From an uncultured Maribacter sp. (lineage in GTDB: Bacteria; Bacteroidota; Bacteroidia; Flavobacteriales; Flavobacteriaceae), in contig NZ_CANMBB010000001.1 in NCBI RefSeq assembly GCF_947495965.1, forward strand, positions 709,728 to 773,727: a stretch of 64,000 bases of DNA, in the 5' to 3' direction. Made by a program: the position numbers and the translations under genes. Below the pieces are notes generated by a model. It was given only the letters and a program-made list of their open reading frames with translations. It did not search any database and was not told the DNA's origin. Within the stretch, counting starts at the first letter, position 1. Each line of letters opens with the position of its first letter. Positions 55,311 through 62,764 of this stretch are shown here, one piece after another.

Positions 55311-56549
55311 ATGACAGCTAACCTACTAAAAAAAGGTGTTTCATTTATTTTAACACTTATTGTAATAAACTTATTTTCATGTAAAAACAACCATCTAACA
55401 ACCTATGAGAGTTCTTCTTATAAGCGTTTTCGTGAAAATCATATCCATTATGAGAAGTATAATGAATTTAACACCCAGTTTAGTTATAAAAAACTAGAAG
55501 GATTTGATTTTGATAAAGGCATTGAACGTTATTACCCATCTAGTATTATACAAGATGGCGGGCTATATTATATGTGGTACTCTAAACCACAAAAAAACAC
55601 TAAAGTAGTTGGCCCCAATAACGCAACAGATTCTCTAAGAGCTTTTCACTGGGATTTGTGTGATGTATGGTTTGCTACATCTATTGATGGATATAAATGG
55701 GAAGAGCAAGGAATTGCAATTTCTAGAGGTAAAAAAGGGCGCTACGATCATCGTAGCGTTTTTAACCCTGAGATTTTATTTGCAGATGGTAAATATTATC
55801 TAGCATACCAGGCTGCTAAAAGTATAAAAGATGCTCGCTGGTCTAAACTATTTTTAACATCTGGAGATTTTACCCCTAATGTAATTGGCATGTCTGTAGC
55901 AAACTCCCCAGCAGGTCCTTGGGAGCCTCTGGACGAACCCATTTTAAAACCTGGTCCAGAAGATAGCTGGGATGGAGAAGTTATTCATGAACCCACTTTT
56001 ATTGTTAAAGGAGGACAGTATTTTTTATACTACAAAAGTCATAGCCGGTTACCTTGGACTCCTAACATAACATCTGGAAAATATAATAAAAAACATGCCG
56101 ACATTCCCTTAGCAACTGGTGTTGCTATAGCGAACTCTCCTAAAGGACCGTACATTAAATCAAAATATAATCCTGTATTAATGGGAGGGCATGGTAGTAT
56201 GGTTTGGCCATACCGTAATGGTATATGCGCTACATTACCTGAGGGACCAGAAAGAAACAGTATCTTATTTTCTGAAGATGGAATAAATTTTTACCCAGTA
56301 ATACAAGGTGTAACTGTTCCTATGGGCGGCGGTGCCTTTAGGCCTGGGAAATTCACAGATAGCAATAAACAACCAGGACAAGGTATAACATGGGGAATTA
56401 GTCATAAACTATACCCTATGTATCATTTTGTACGCTTTGACTGCGATTTATCTTTAGAGAAAGGCAATAAAATTAAAAAGAAGCACCAAATGGTTAAAGA
56501 TTATATGAAGAGTAAGGAATATAAATATAACCCTCTACTTAAACAATAA
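55311..56549 (+). CDS. GH117-like lipoprotein lacking canonical catalytic residues
   Basis: The track begins at a GTG at 55287; the ATG at 55311 (MTANLLKKGVSFILTL) gives a lipoprotein signal with lipobox LFSC and is preferred (412 residues). Shared blocks with the preceding GH117 include WDLCDVWFATS, GPYIKSKYNP and GITWGISH. The three acidic positions differ: RYYPSS (Tyr75 for Asp97), IHEP (Glu227 for Asp252) and GGHGSM (Gly295 for Glu310), with the His kept. So it is either a surface binder, an enzyme with a shifted mechanism, or one active on another linkage. It follows the true GH117 gene by 63 nt in the same direction. Confidence 0.75.
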   Translation: MTANLLKKGVSFILTLIVINLFSCKNNHLTTYESSSYKRFRENHIHYEKYNEFNTQFSYKKLEGFDFDKGIERYYPSSIIQDGGLYYMWYSKPQKNTKVVGPNNATDSLRAFHWDLCDVWFATSIDGYKWEEQGIAISRGKKGRYDHRSVFNPEILFADGKYYLAYQAAKSIKDARWSKLFLTSGDFTPNVIGMSVANSPAGPWEPLDEPILKPGPEDSWDGEVIHEPTFIVKGGQYFLYYKSHSRLPWTPNITSGKYNKKHADIPLATGVAIANSPKGPYIKSKYNPVLMGGHGSMVWPYRNGICATLPEGPERNSILFSEDGINFYPVIQGVTVPMGGGAFRPGKFTDSNKQPGQGITWGISHKLYPMYHFVRFDCDLSLEKGNKIKKKHQMVKDYMKSKEYKYNPLLKQ

Positions 56550-56557
56550 TAATTAAA

Positions 56558-56585
56558 AAAGGGCATGGCCCTACCCATACCCTTT
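56558..56585 (+). terminator. Imperfect hairpin after the GH117-like gene
   Basis: AAAGGGCATGG and CCATACCCTTT form a stem with one mismatch and a 6-nt loop. No strong T-run follows, so activity is uncertain. Confidence 0.4.
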
Positions 56586-56657
56586 ACTTAAAACTAAACT
56601 TAACTCAAACTCATTATTATTTCTCAATAAATTTTATAATGTGTAAACTTTTAAAAG

Positions 56658-57914
56658 CTATTTATCTTCTAGTTTCCAAGTACGAACCCAATCAACCTTC
56701 ATAGTATTAATTGTATTATCAGCCAAATCATTTTTATCTGCCAACCCTCCTAAGAAACATTCATCAGCAGTCCACAAATCAAAAATAAGCTCTAACTCTA
56801 AAGTAAAATCTTGATTTGTAGTAACTTTTCCTGCAGGCTCGCCATCTAGGTAAAATTGAACGGTACGCTCATCAATCCACCAGCACCCTACAATATGGTA
56901 ATCTTCGTTCCAAGTTTTGTCTTTTTTCGGATTTTCATCAGACAACCATCTTGTATCATAATTATCTTCATGTCTTTCTGTAACTCCGTTTTTAGCTATA
57001 AAATATTGTGAGTTCATTTGTGTTGGAAATAAATTTGTAGTCCATGGAAAATTTGGTGTATTCATAGAAGTATTTACACAATCTTCTGTTGGTTTAGAAT
57101 TATTTTCTACAATATCTATTTCATCTCTATCATCAATATCACCATTATTCATCCAAAAAGTATTAAAAGCAGAGATATGAGCGGTTTTCATACTACATTC
57201 TGTATACATAGGATACTTTATTTTAGTAGTTGAATGAACTCTTGCAGTTTGAAACCAATTTGGATCACTCCTTAATGTTGCCTGAATACAAAGATTACCA
57301 TCTTCTGTATAAGAATTCTCAGACCTCATAAAAACAGGAGTTCCGCCATAATTCCAAAATGAATTATACCACTTTTTTGATGTATCATTTGGATCATTAG
57401 AAATATCCAAAAGACCTTCAAATTCATCTGAAAGAGCATCTACTTTAACCCATTTTTTATCATTTGGAGTGGTATCTTCTATAGATACGAAAGAAGGAAA
57501 ATCAGGATTTATATTTTCAAAAACTTCAGCTGATGGCCCTTGATTTTCAGTTACTTCTATAGCAACTGTAGCTGTAACGCCATTATCATCTTTATCTATT
57601 ATTCTATAGGTAAAACTATCACTTCCAAAAAAGTTAGAATTAGGTACATACTCAAAAACGCCATCACTAACTTCTGTAACATTTCCATTTACAGGAGAGC
57701 TTGCTAAACTATAATTATTTGTATCACCTCCATTGGGTCCAATATTATCATTTACAGACACATCTATTTGGTTATTATCACCAGATTTACTATTCTCTGT
57801 AACAGAAAGAGAATCATCTGCTGCCGTTGGACCACCAGATTCTTCATTAGAATTAGAGGAGCACGAGATAAGTATACTTACAAGGCCAATAATTAGAAAT
57901 GAGTAAGTTTTCAT
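56658..57914 (-). CDS. GH16 lipoprotein, probable beta-agarase or porphyranase
   Basis: 418 residues. It has a lipoprotein signal (LVSILISC), a cadherin-like/tandem-type Ig domain (about 30-122, ending VFEYVPNSNFFGSDSFTYRI), a linker, then GH16 (about 150-416). The catalytic signature DEIDIVEN gives nucleophile Glu265, Asp267 and acid/base Glu270 with the beta-bulge spacing ExDxxE typical of agarases, porphyranases and kappa-carrageenases. The opening VDALSDEFEG is as in GH16 agarases. It should cut internal beta-1,4 bonds of a red-algal galactan at the cell surface. Agar is favoured by the GH117 neighbour and the absence of sulfatases. It forms an operon with the DUF1080 gene upstream (25 nt). 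Confidence 0.8.
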   Translation of the reverse strand: MKTYSFLIIGLVSILISCSSNSNEESGGPTAADDSLSVTENSKSGDNNQIDVSVNDNIGPNGGDTNNYSLASSPVNGNVTEVSDGVFEYVPNSNFFGSDSFTYRIIDKDDNGVTATVAIEVTENQGPSAEVFENINPDFPSFVSIEDTTPNDKKWVKVDALSDEFEGLLDISNDPNDTSKKWYNSFWNYGGTPVFMRSENSYTEDGNLCIQATLRSDPNWFQTARVHSTTKIKYPMYTECSMKTAHISAFNTFWMNNGDIDDRDEIDIVENNSKPTEDCVNTSMNTPNFPWTTNLFPTQMNSQYFIAKNGVTERHEDNYDTRWLSDENPKKDKTWNEDYHIVGCWWIDERTVQFYLDGEPAGKVTTNQDFTLELELIFDLWTADECFLGGLADKNDLADNTINTMKVDWVRTWKLEDK

Positions 57915-57939
57915 AATATTTTTTTTAGGTTTTATTAAT

Positions 57940-58839
57940 TTAAAAAAGGTTACTTTGCTCTTGTGTGAGCGAATCTATTTTTCGGATTTTAATATCCTTA
58001 AAAAACACTTCCGCAGCTTCACTCTGTAATTGAATTTTTCCTTGTATTAGAGGTACTTCTTTACCATTTTCATCTATATATCTGGAATCTTTCAAAATCA
58101 TAACAACTTCCCCATTTACGATATGCAAACTTTTCCCTTCATAACAAATCAAGTCAAGTGTATTCCACTCGTCATTGGGTTTTTCATAGTTACCACTTCG
58201 CAAACAATAGTTTTTATACGGACTACCCATACCTATTGGCAAGTACTCTTGCGACTCATGAGCTAAAGGATCCAAAACAGATTCTGGTTTGTAGGCTTTA
58301 ATATCTATAGCAGAATTTGCTTGACTCCAAAAATCTCCAGTATGTCCCTCCATAATCTGAAATTCTTGTGAAAGCATCCATGAACGCCAATATTCTACAG
58401 CCATTGGACCCATAGAATGGTATAAAATACCTGAGTCCTTAAGCAAATCTTTTCTATAAGCCCATTTTTTATCTCCCCACTTATATTGTAATTGAAAATG
58501 ATAGTTTTTATATTCTTTTTTGGTAATTAAACATCCATAATATTCTCCTGTATTCTTAATTATAGTATTACCATCTTCTAAAAAAGTTGTAAAAACATTA
58601 TAAGAGGGGTTGTTTACCCCAATAGGAGCAATTTCTTGCCCTTCTTTATTTTTTGGCACAGAACCGTCATAACCAGGCTGGTGTTGGTAACTTAAATAAT
58701 TATCCCAATGGGTTAAATCTTTATCTATTAATTCTTCCCATTCATATATTTCACTAACACTTTTATTATCTACTTTTTTTAATTGGTTACAAGAGACAAG
58801 AAGTAAAAGTAATGGCAAAATATTTTTAAAAACTTTCAT
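57940..58839 (-). CDS. DUF1080 (3-keto-disaccharide hydrolase-type) lipoprotein
   Basis: 299 residues. MKVFKNILPLLLLLVSC is a lipoprotein signal. The rest is a single concanavalin-like DUF1080 domain: KNYHFQLQYKWGDKKW, LLKDSGILYHSMGP, QEFQIMEGHTGDFWSQ, EWNTLDLICYEGKSLHIVNG and a final EVFFKDIKIRKI. Some members hydrolyse 3-keto-glucosides; others occur in algal-polysaccharide loci with unknown activity. Its place directly upstream of the GH16 gene suggests action on, or binding of, the same galactan. It is the first gene of a two-gene minus-strand operon. Confidence 0.75.
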   Translation of the reverse strand: MKVFKNILPLLLLLVSCNQLKKVDNKSVSEIYEWEELIDKDLTHWDNYLSYQHQPGYDGSVPKNKEGQEIAPIGVNNPSYNVFTTFLEDGNTIIKNTGEYYGCLITKKEYKNYHFQLQYKWGDKKWAYRKDLLKDSGILYHSMGPMAVEYWRSWMLSQEFQIMEGHTGDFWSQANSAIDIKAYKPESVLDPLAHESQEYLPIGMGSPYKNYCLRSGNYEKPNDEWNTLDLICYEGKSLHIVNGEVVMILKDSRYIDENGKEVPLIQGKIQLQSEAAEVFFKDIKIRKIDSLTQEQSNLF

Positions 58840-59160
58840 ATTATTTTTAGTATTTTATTGGTATTCTTTTATAGAATTCTACAGAAGAAAAAATATGTAG
58901 AATTAGGTTATTTATAGTAATAAAAAATAAAAGGAGTTAACACACTCTTTGTAAAATATGCTAGAGTAATATTACAAAAAAAGGGAGCAAAGGCTTATTC
59001 AATAATAAATTTTAAACGACTTGTCTAGTTTTTATTGATGCATATTTATATAAGGATTAGCGTCTTTTTAAAAAAAAATATTTTATTCAGTTTTTATTCA
59101 GGTTAGTTTAGTTAAGTACCATTATATATTATCCTATTTTTAAGAAAACAATATTTAATT
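58840..59160. other. Divergent promoter region between DUF1080 and VOC genes
   Basis: 321 bp, AT-rich, no ORF. It contains the second TTCAG-type tandem repeat (59081-59102) 58 nt before the VOC start. No clear TAnnTTTG box was found on either strand. Confidence 0.5.
59081..59102 (+). promoter_or_regulatory. Tandem TTCAG-type direct repeat (site 2)
   Basis: TTTTATTCAG is followed directly by TTTTTATTCAGG, two near-identical units 11 bp apart. It matches the site at 53735-53752 in 14 of 15 core positions. Candidate binding site for the HTCS or LuxR-type regulator. Confidence 0.4.
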
Positions 59161-59709
59161 ATGAAAATTTATAATAGTAAGAGTAAAAAAGTAAACAGCT
59201 TTACATCAAAACTTATTTGCAGATATTGCTTCTTTGTAATATTTCTTGGTTTGGGCGCTAATAATGCCTTAGCTCAAAGTACAGATTCTAAAGTTTCAGC
59301 TAAAGAAAATAAAACAGAAGCAAGGGTTACTGGTTTAAAATACATTAGCGTGCACGTTTTAGAACTGGAAAAAACCTTAAAGCTATATCGCGAAATACTG
59401 GGTTTTAAAATGTCTGATGCCGAAGTACTTCATGGGCCAGGACTTGAAGGAATGCTCGTAATGAAACTAAAGGCCGATGACTTAACAATTGGGCTATCGC
59501 TTACGGCTCCAGAATTTATAGATACTATAGGGCCAATAGGAAACACTAACCACAACCACTTTATGTTAAAGGTAAATAACATTGGCCCAATTGGAGACAA
59601 GTTAAAAGAAGAAGGCTATGCGCTGGAAAATGAAAATTACGCTCGTGATAAATACACATTCTTTGTAGGACCTAACGGAGAAATTATAGGTTTATCTGCT
59701 TGGGATTAA
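59161..59709 (+). CDS. Exported VOC/glyoxalase-fold protein
   Basis: 182 residues. After a basic N-terminus, CFFVIFLGLGANNALAQ forms a signal peptide. Residues 57-182 make one VOC domain: GLKYISVHVLELEKTLKLYREILGF, then NHNHFMLKVNNI and KYTFFVGPNGEIIGLSAWD, with His65 and C-terminal Glu as possible metal ligands. VOC enzymes include glyoxalase, dioxygenases and isomerases, usually cytosolic, so export is unusual. It may act on a released sugar aldehyde such as anhydro-galactose, but this is only positional inference. It is a monocistronic gene with its own terminator. Confidence 0.7.
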   Translation: MKIYNSKSKKVNSFTSKLICRYCFFVIFLGLGANNALAQSTDSKVSAKENKTEARVTGLKYISVHVLELEKTLKLYREILGFKMSDAEVLHGPGLEGMLVMKLKADDLTIGLSLTAPEFIDTIGPIGNTNHNHFMLKVNNIGPIGDKLKEEGYALENENYARDKYTFFVGPNGEIIGLSAWD

Positions 59710-59736
59710 TTTAAACAACATTATACTTTGTAAAGT

Positions 59737-59774
59737 AAGGTCTTGGTAACAGTATATACGCCAAGACCTTTTTT
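59737..59774 (+). terminator. Intrinsic terminator after the VOC gene
   Basis: AAGGTCTTGG (59737-59746) and CCAAGACCTT (59761-59770) pair around a 14-nt loop and are followed by a T-run, 28 nt after the stop. Confidence 0.85.
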
Positions 59775-59925
59775 ATTAGTTTTAATTTTGTATTGTATAT
59801 GCAGTATAGTAAACTAAACTACATAAACTATTACACTCATTATTTTCTTCTACCCCAAAATATAACAAACCAAATGATTGTATTTAAAACTTAAAAAAAC
59901 AAATAATAGAATTAGTTTAATATGT

Positions 59926-59945
59926 GGTACCCCTAATAGGGTACC
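59926..59945. repeat. 7-bp inverted repeat
   Basis: GGTACCC and GGGTACC around CTAATA, in the otherwise featureless 59775-60043 gap between the VOC terminator and tRNA-Asn. No T-run; role unknown. Confidence 0.45.
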
Positions 59946-60043
59946 TTCTATTGGTTATAGGCTTAATAAATTCGTTATTAAATGGAAAAATAAATTATAA
60001 TACTAATCCTTGTAAAACATAGTATTTACAGTTAGTCAAAATC

Positions 60044-60075
60044 AAAAAAGCCTTTACATTTCTGTAAAGGCTTTT
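60044..60075 (-). terminator. Terminator of tRNA-Asn
   Basis: AAAAGCCTTTACA (60046-60058), loop TTTC, and the exact complement (60063-60075). On the minus strand it follows the tRNA 3' end by 8 nt and ends in six T. The inner 28 nt match the orphan terminator at 44622-44663. Confidence 0.85.
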
Positions 60076-60083
60076 GTTTTTTG

Positions 60084-60157
60084 CTCCCCCTCTTGGGCTC
60101 GAACCAAGGACCCTCTGATTAACAGTCAGATGCTCTAACCAACTGAGCTAAGGAGGA
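60084..60157 (-). tRNA. tRNA-Asn (anticodon GTT)
   Basis: A 74-nt cloverleaf on the minus strand. The 7-bp acceptor stem TCCTCCT/AGGGGGA (one G-T pair) is followed by discriminator G, and the D-arm reads GCTCAGTTGGTTAGAGC. The anticodon stem TCTGA/TCAGA holds loop CTGTTAA (anticodon GTT), and the T-arm is CTTGG-TTCGAGC-CCAAG. CCA is not encoded in full. Confidence 0.95.
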
Positions 60158-60238
60158 GTGTTATTTTTGCTTTAGTAACCTAAAGCGGGTGCAAATATAA
60201 ATGTTTTTTCAAATTCACCAAACAATTTTTTATTGTTT

Positions 60239-61594
60239 TTATTTAGTTATCCATTTATACAAATCATTACCATTAGCAAACAATAATAAAGCTATTAAAA
60301 TAAAGAAGCCTGTCATTTGTGCATACTCCATAAATTTATCGCTTGGCTTTCTTCCAGTAATCATCTCGTATAATAAAAACATTACATGTCCGCCATCTAA
60401 TGCCGGTATTGGTAATATATTCATAAAAGCCAGAATAATAGATATAAAGGCTGTTGCACTCCAAAAAGCTGGCCAGTTCCAAGCATCAGGAAAAATACCT
60501 GCAATTGCAGCAAAACCACCAACACCTTTATAAGCTCCTGTAGAAGGGTTAAATATTTTTTTCATCCCTTTTATATAATCTGATAAGGTTTTTATTCCTT
60601 TATCTATTCCTGCTGGTATAGATTCTACAAAAGAATAATTTACTTTTTCTATCTTAAAATATCCTTTGTCTTGGTATTGTTGCATTGTCATTGCTCCTAA
60701 TGCAACTCCTAAAGTTGCTTCTGAACTTACTTTTGCAGCAATAGTCTCTACAGCACCATCTTCTCTTTTTAAAGTTACCTGTATGTCTTTTTCTTTATTT
60801 TCTTCTAATAATGGTTTTACTTGATCCAAGTAAGTAACATCGGTGTCATTTATTTTTAAAACAACATCATTTTTACGAAAATCAGTGTCTTTATTTACAG
60901 AACCTTCCGAAATTTCATTTATAATAAATGGTTGTCTTAAGGTTAAAAAACGCATTTTATCTTCGTCTTCTATTAGCTTAGCTATAAAATCTTCGGGAAT
61001 TTCTTGGTCAAAAGTTCTTCCATCTCTTTTTATAGTAATGGTATTACCATATGCGATACTACCAACGATACTACTAAACCTCTCTACTTTAACGCCATCT
61101 ATAGCAACTATTAAATCTCCTGTTTTTACTCCTAATTTATCCCCAATAGCCTGTTCTGTAACCCAAAAACCATCTTTTAAACTGGTGGCAGAAATATACT
61201 CATCGCCGTAAGACCAAGCCATTCCTATGTATATTATTACTGCTAATATAAAATTAACGGTTACTCCTCCTAACATAATTATTAATCGTTGCCATGCTGG
61301 TTTACTTCTAAATTCCCATTCTTTTGGTTCTTCAGCCATGGCTTCGGTGTCCATGCTTTCATCAATCATACCTGAGATTTTAACATATCCTCCCAAAGGC
61401 AACCAACCTATACCATATACGGTTTCTCCTATTTTCTTCTTAAACAAAGAGAACTTAACATCAAAAAACAGGTAGAATTTCTCTACTCTTGTCTTAAATA
61501 ATTTTGCTGGTATAAAATGCCCCAATTCATGTAGTACAATCAATAGAGATAGACTTAAAAAGAATTGGATGGTTTTAATTAAAATTGGATTCAT
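60239..61594 (-). CDS. rseP: RIP metalloprotease RseP (site-2 protease)
   Basis: 451 residues. The zinc motif LHELGHF (His22, Glu23, His26) lies in the first membrane span, two PDZ-like regions occupy the middle (KLGVKTGDLIVAIDGVKV near 150; FRKNDVVLKINDTDVTYLD near 240), and the last third holds NILPIPALDGGHVMFLLYE with the third zinc ligand region and the final spans. It cuts membrane-bound anti-sigma factors and signal-peptide remnants within the inner membrane. It sits next to tRNA-Asn, which is transcribed in the same direction. Confidence 0.93.
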   Translation of the reverse strand: MNPILIKTIQFFLSLSLLIVLHELGHFIPAKLFKTRVEKFYLFFDVKFSLFKKKIGETVYGIGWLPLGGYVKISGMIDESMDTEAMAEEPKEWEFRSKPAWQRLIIMLGGVTVNFILAVIIYIGMAWSYGDEYISATSLKDGFWVTEQAIGDKLGVKTGDLIVAIDGVKVERFSSIVGSIAYGNTITIKRDGRTFDQEIPEDFIAKLIEDEDKMRFLTLRQPFIINEISEGSVNKDTDFRKNDVVLKINDTDVTYLDQVKPLLEENKEKDIQVTLKREDGAVETIAAKVSSEATLGVALGAMTMQQYQDKGYFKIEKVNYSFVESIPAGIDKGIKTLSDYIKGMKKIFNPSTGAYKGVGGFAAIAGIFPDAWNWPAFWSATAFISIILAFMNILPIPALDGGHVMFLLYEMITGRKPSDKFMEYAQMTGFFILIALLLFANGNDLYKWITK

Positions 61595-61714
61595 TTTTGT
61601 TTTGTATCGTTAAAAATCGGCTCAAAAATACATCTTTACAAAGTCTTAAAAAAAGAAACTGCCTTTACTACAGCGTTTTTATGATATTATTAGCAACAAT
61701 ATAACTTTCTTTAT

Positions 61715-61746
61715 TTTGATAACTATACTACGCTAATGTACCTTTG
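61715..61746 (+). promoter_or_regulatory. Canonical Bacteroidota promoter for the SCO gene
   Basis: TTTG (61715-61718), 20 nt, then TACCTTTG (61739-61746), a textbook -33/-7 pair. The ATG is only 12 nt after the -7 box, so the transcript should have a leader of a few bases at most. Confidence 0.65.
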
Positions 61747-61757
61747 CATAAAAAATT

Positions 61758-62432
61758 ATGCTTTCTTTTTTTAGTAAATACAAGCTTTTTGGATTAGTTA
61801 TGCTAGTGCTTTCTGGTATAATAATTTACTTGTTTTATACAGCATTAACTCCTAAAAAAACGCTTCCTATATACCAACCAGCTATGGTTAACGCAGAATT
61901 AGTAGATAGCACATTACAGTATGTAAAAAAATACCACAGTATAGCTAACTTCTCATTAACTAACCAAAATGGGGAAACAATTACACAAGAAAATTATAAG
62001 AACAAAATTTATATAGCCGATTTCTTTTTTACCACCTGCCCTACTATTTGCCCCATAATGACTAAAAATATGGGAGAAATACAGTCCAAAATAGTAAAAG
62101 ACACCAATGTTTTACTATTATCACACTCTGTTACTCCAGATATAGATTCTGTTGCACAATTAAAAAAATATGCTCTAGAAAAAGGGGTAATAGATACCAA
62201 ATGGAATTTAGTTACTGGCAGTAAAAAAGAAATATATGAACTGGCAAGAAAATCTTATTTAGCTGTTAAAACAGATGGTGATGGTGGCCCTTATGATATG
62301 ATACATACAGAGAATTTTATACTTGTAGATAAAGAAAAACGCATAAGAGGTTTTTACGATGGCACTAAAACAGAAGACATAGAAAAATTATTATCCGATT
62401 TAGAGATTCTTAAAAAAACCTACCTAGAATAA
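61758..62432 (+). CDS. SCO1/SenC family copper chaperone or thiol protein
   Basis: 224 residues. An N-terminal membrane anchor (GLVMLVLSGIIIYLFYTAL) is followed by a thioredoxin-fold domain with the SCO copper site: Cys94 and Cys98 in TTCPTICPIM and His183 in DMIHTENF. It helps deliver copper to the CuA centre of cytochrome c oxidase, or acts as a periplasmic thiol reductase. It stands 95 nt upstream of feoA, which appears to have its own promoter, so the two are probably separate units. Confidence 0.9.
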   Translation: MLSFFSKYKLFGLVMLVLSGIIIYLFYTALTPKKTLPIYQPAMVNAELVDSTLQYVKKYHSIANFSLTNQNGETITQENYKNKIYIADFFFTTCPTICPIMTKNMGEIQSKIVKDTNVLLLSHSVTPDIDSVAQLKKYALEKGVIDTKWNLVTGSKKEIYELARKSYLAVKTDGDGGPYDMIHTENFILVDKEKRIRGFYDGTKTEDIEKLLSDLEILKKTYLE

Positions 62433-62487
62433 AAAAGCTTCATAATAAATTTTATAAATAGCCTTATTAGAATTCGGGTTTTTCCCT

Positions 62488-62528
62488 TACTTTTGCTCTT
62501 AATTAAAATGAATCTAAATAAACATTAG
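62488..62528 (+). promoter_or_regulatory. feoA -7 box and six-codon leader ORF overlapping the GTG start
   Basis: TACTTTTG (62488-62495) matches TAnnTTTG. A short frame MNLNKH begins at the ATG at 62508 and its TAG stop shares the G with the GTG start of feoA (TAGTG), a layout that allows translational coupling. Confidence 0.4.
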
Positions 62529-62761
62529 TGACTACAGTTGCAAACTTAAAAAGGGGAGAAAAAGGTATTATTAAAGATATTGCCTATGATTCTCTTCCTA
62601 TAAAACTATTAGAACTTGGTTGTTTGCCAGGGAATATGGTAGAGCTTGTACAAGTTGCCCCACTAAAAGACCCCATTTATATTAATGTAAATGGTTCTCA
62701 TATTGCTATAAGACGTGCTATGGCTTTAAAGATTAAGTTAGATCTTATAGAAACAAAATAA
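62528..62761 (+). CDS. feoA: Ferrous iron transport protein A
   Basis: 77 residues, GTG start, giving MTTVANLKRGEKGIIKDI. An SH3-like fold with LLELGCLPGNMVELVQVAPLKDPIYINVNGSHIAIRRAMA, the FeoA consensus. It is a cytosolic accessory of the FeoB ferrous iron transporter, whose gene begins 3 nt after the feoA stop. No better ATG start exists in frame, and the GTG gives the normal family N-terminus. Confidence 0.93.
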   Translation: MTTVANLKRGEKGIIKDIAYDSLPIKLLELGCLPGNMVELVQVAPLKDPIYINVNGSHIAIRRAMALKIKLDLIETK

Positions 62762-62764
62762 CCT

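Noticed and set aside
56658-57914. Assigning GH16 firmly as kappa-carrageenase
   Set aside because: The ExDxxE motif is shared by agarases, porphyranases and carrageenases; the GH117 neighbour and lack of sulfatases point to agar, so the narrower call is not supported.
60843-61475. Plus-strand ORFs of 122 and 82 residues
   Set aside because: Antisense shadows of rseP, which has all the site-2 protease motifs.
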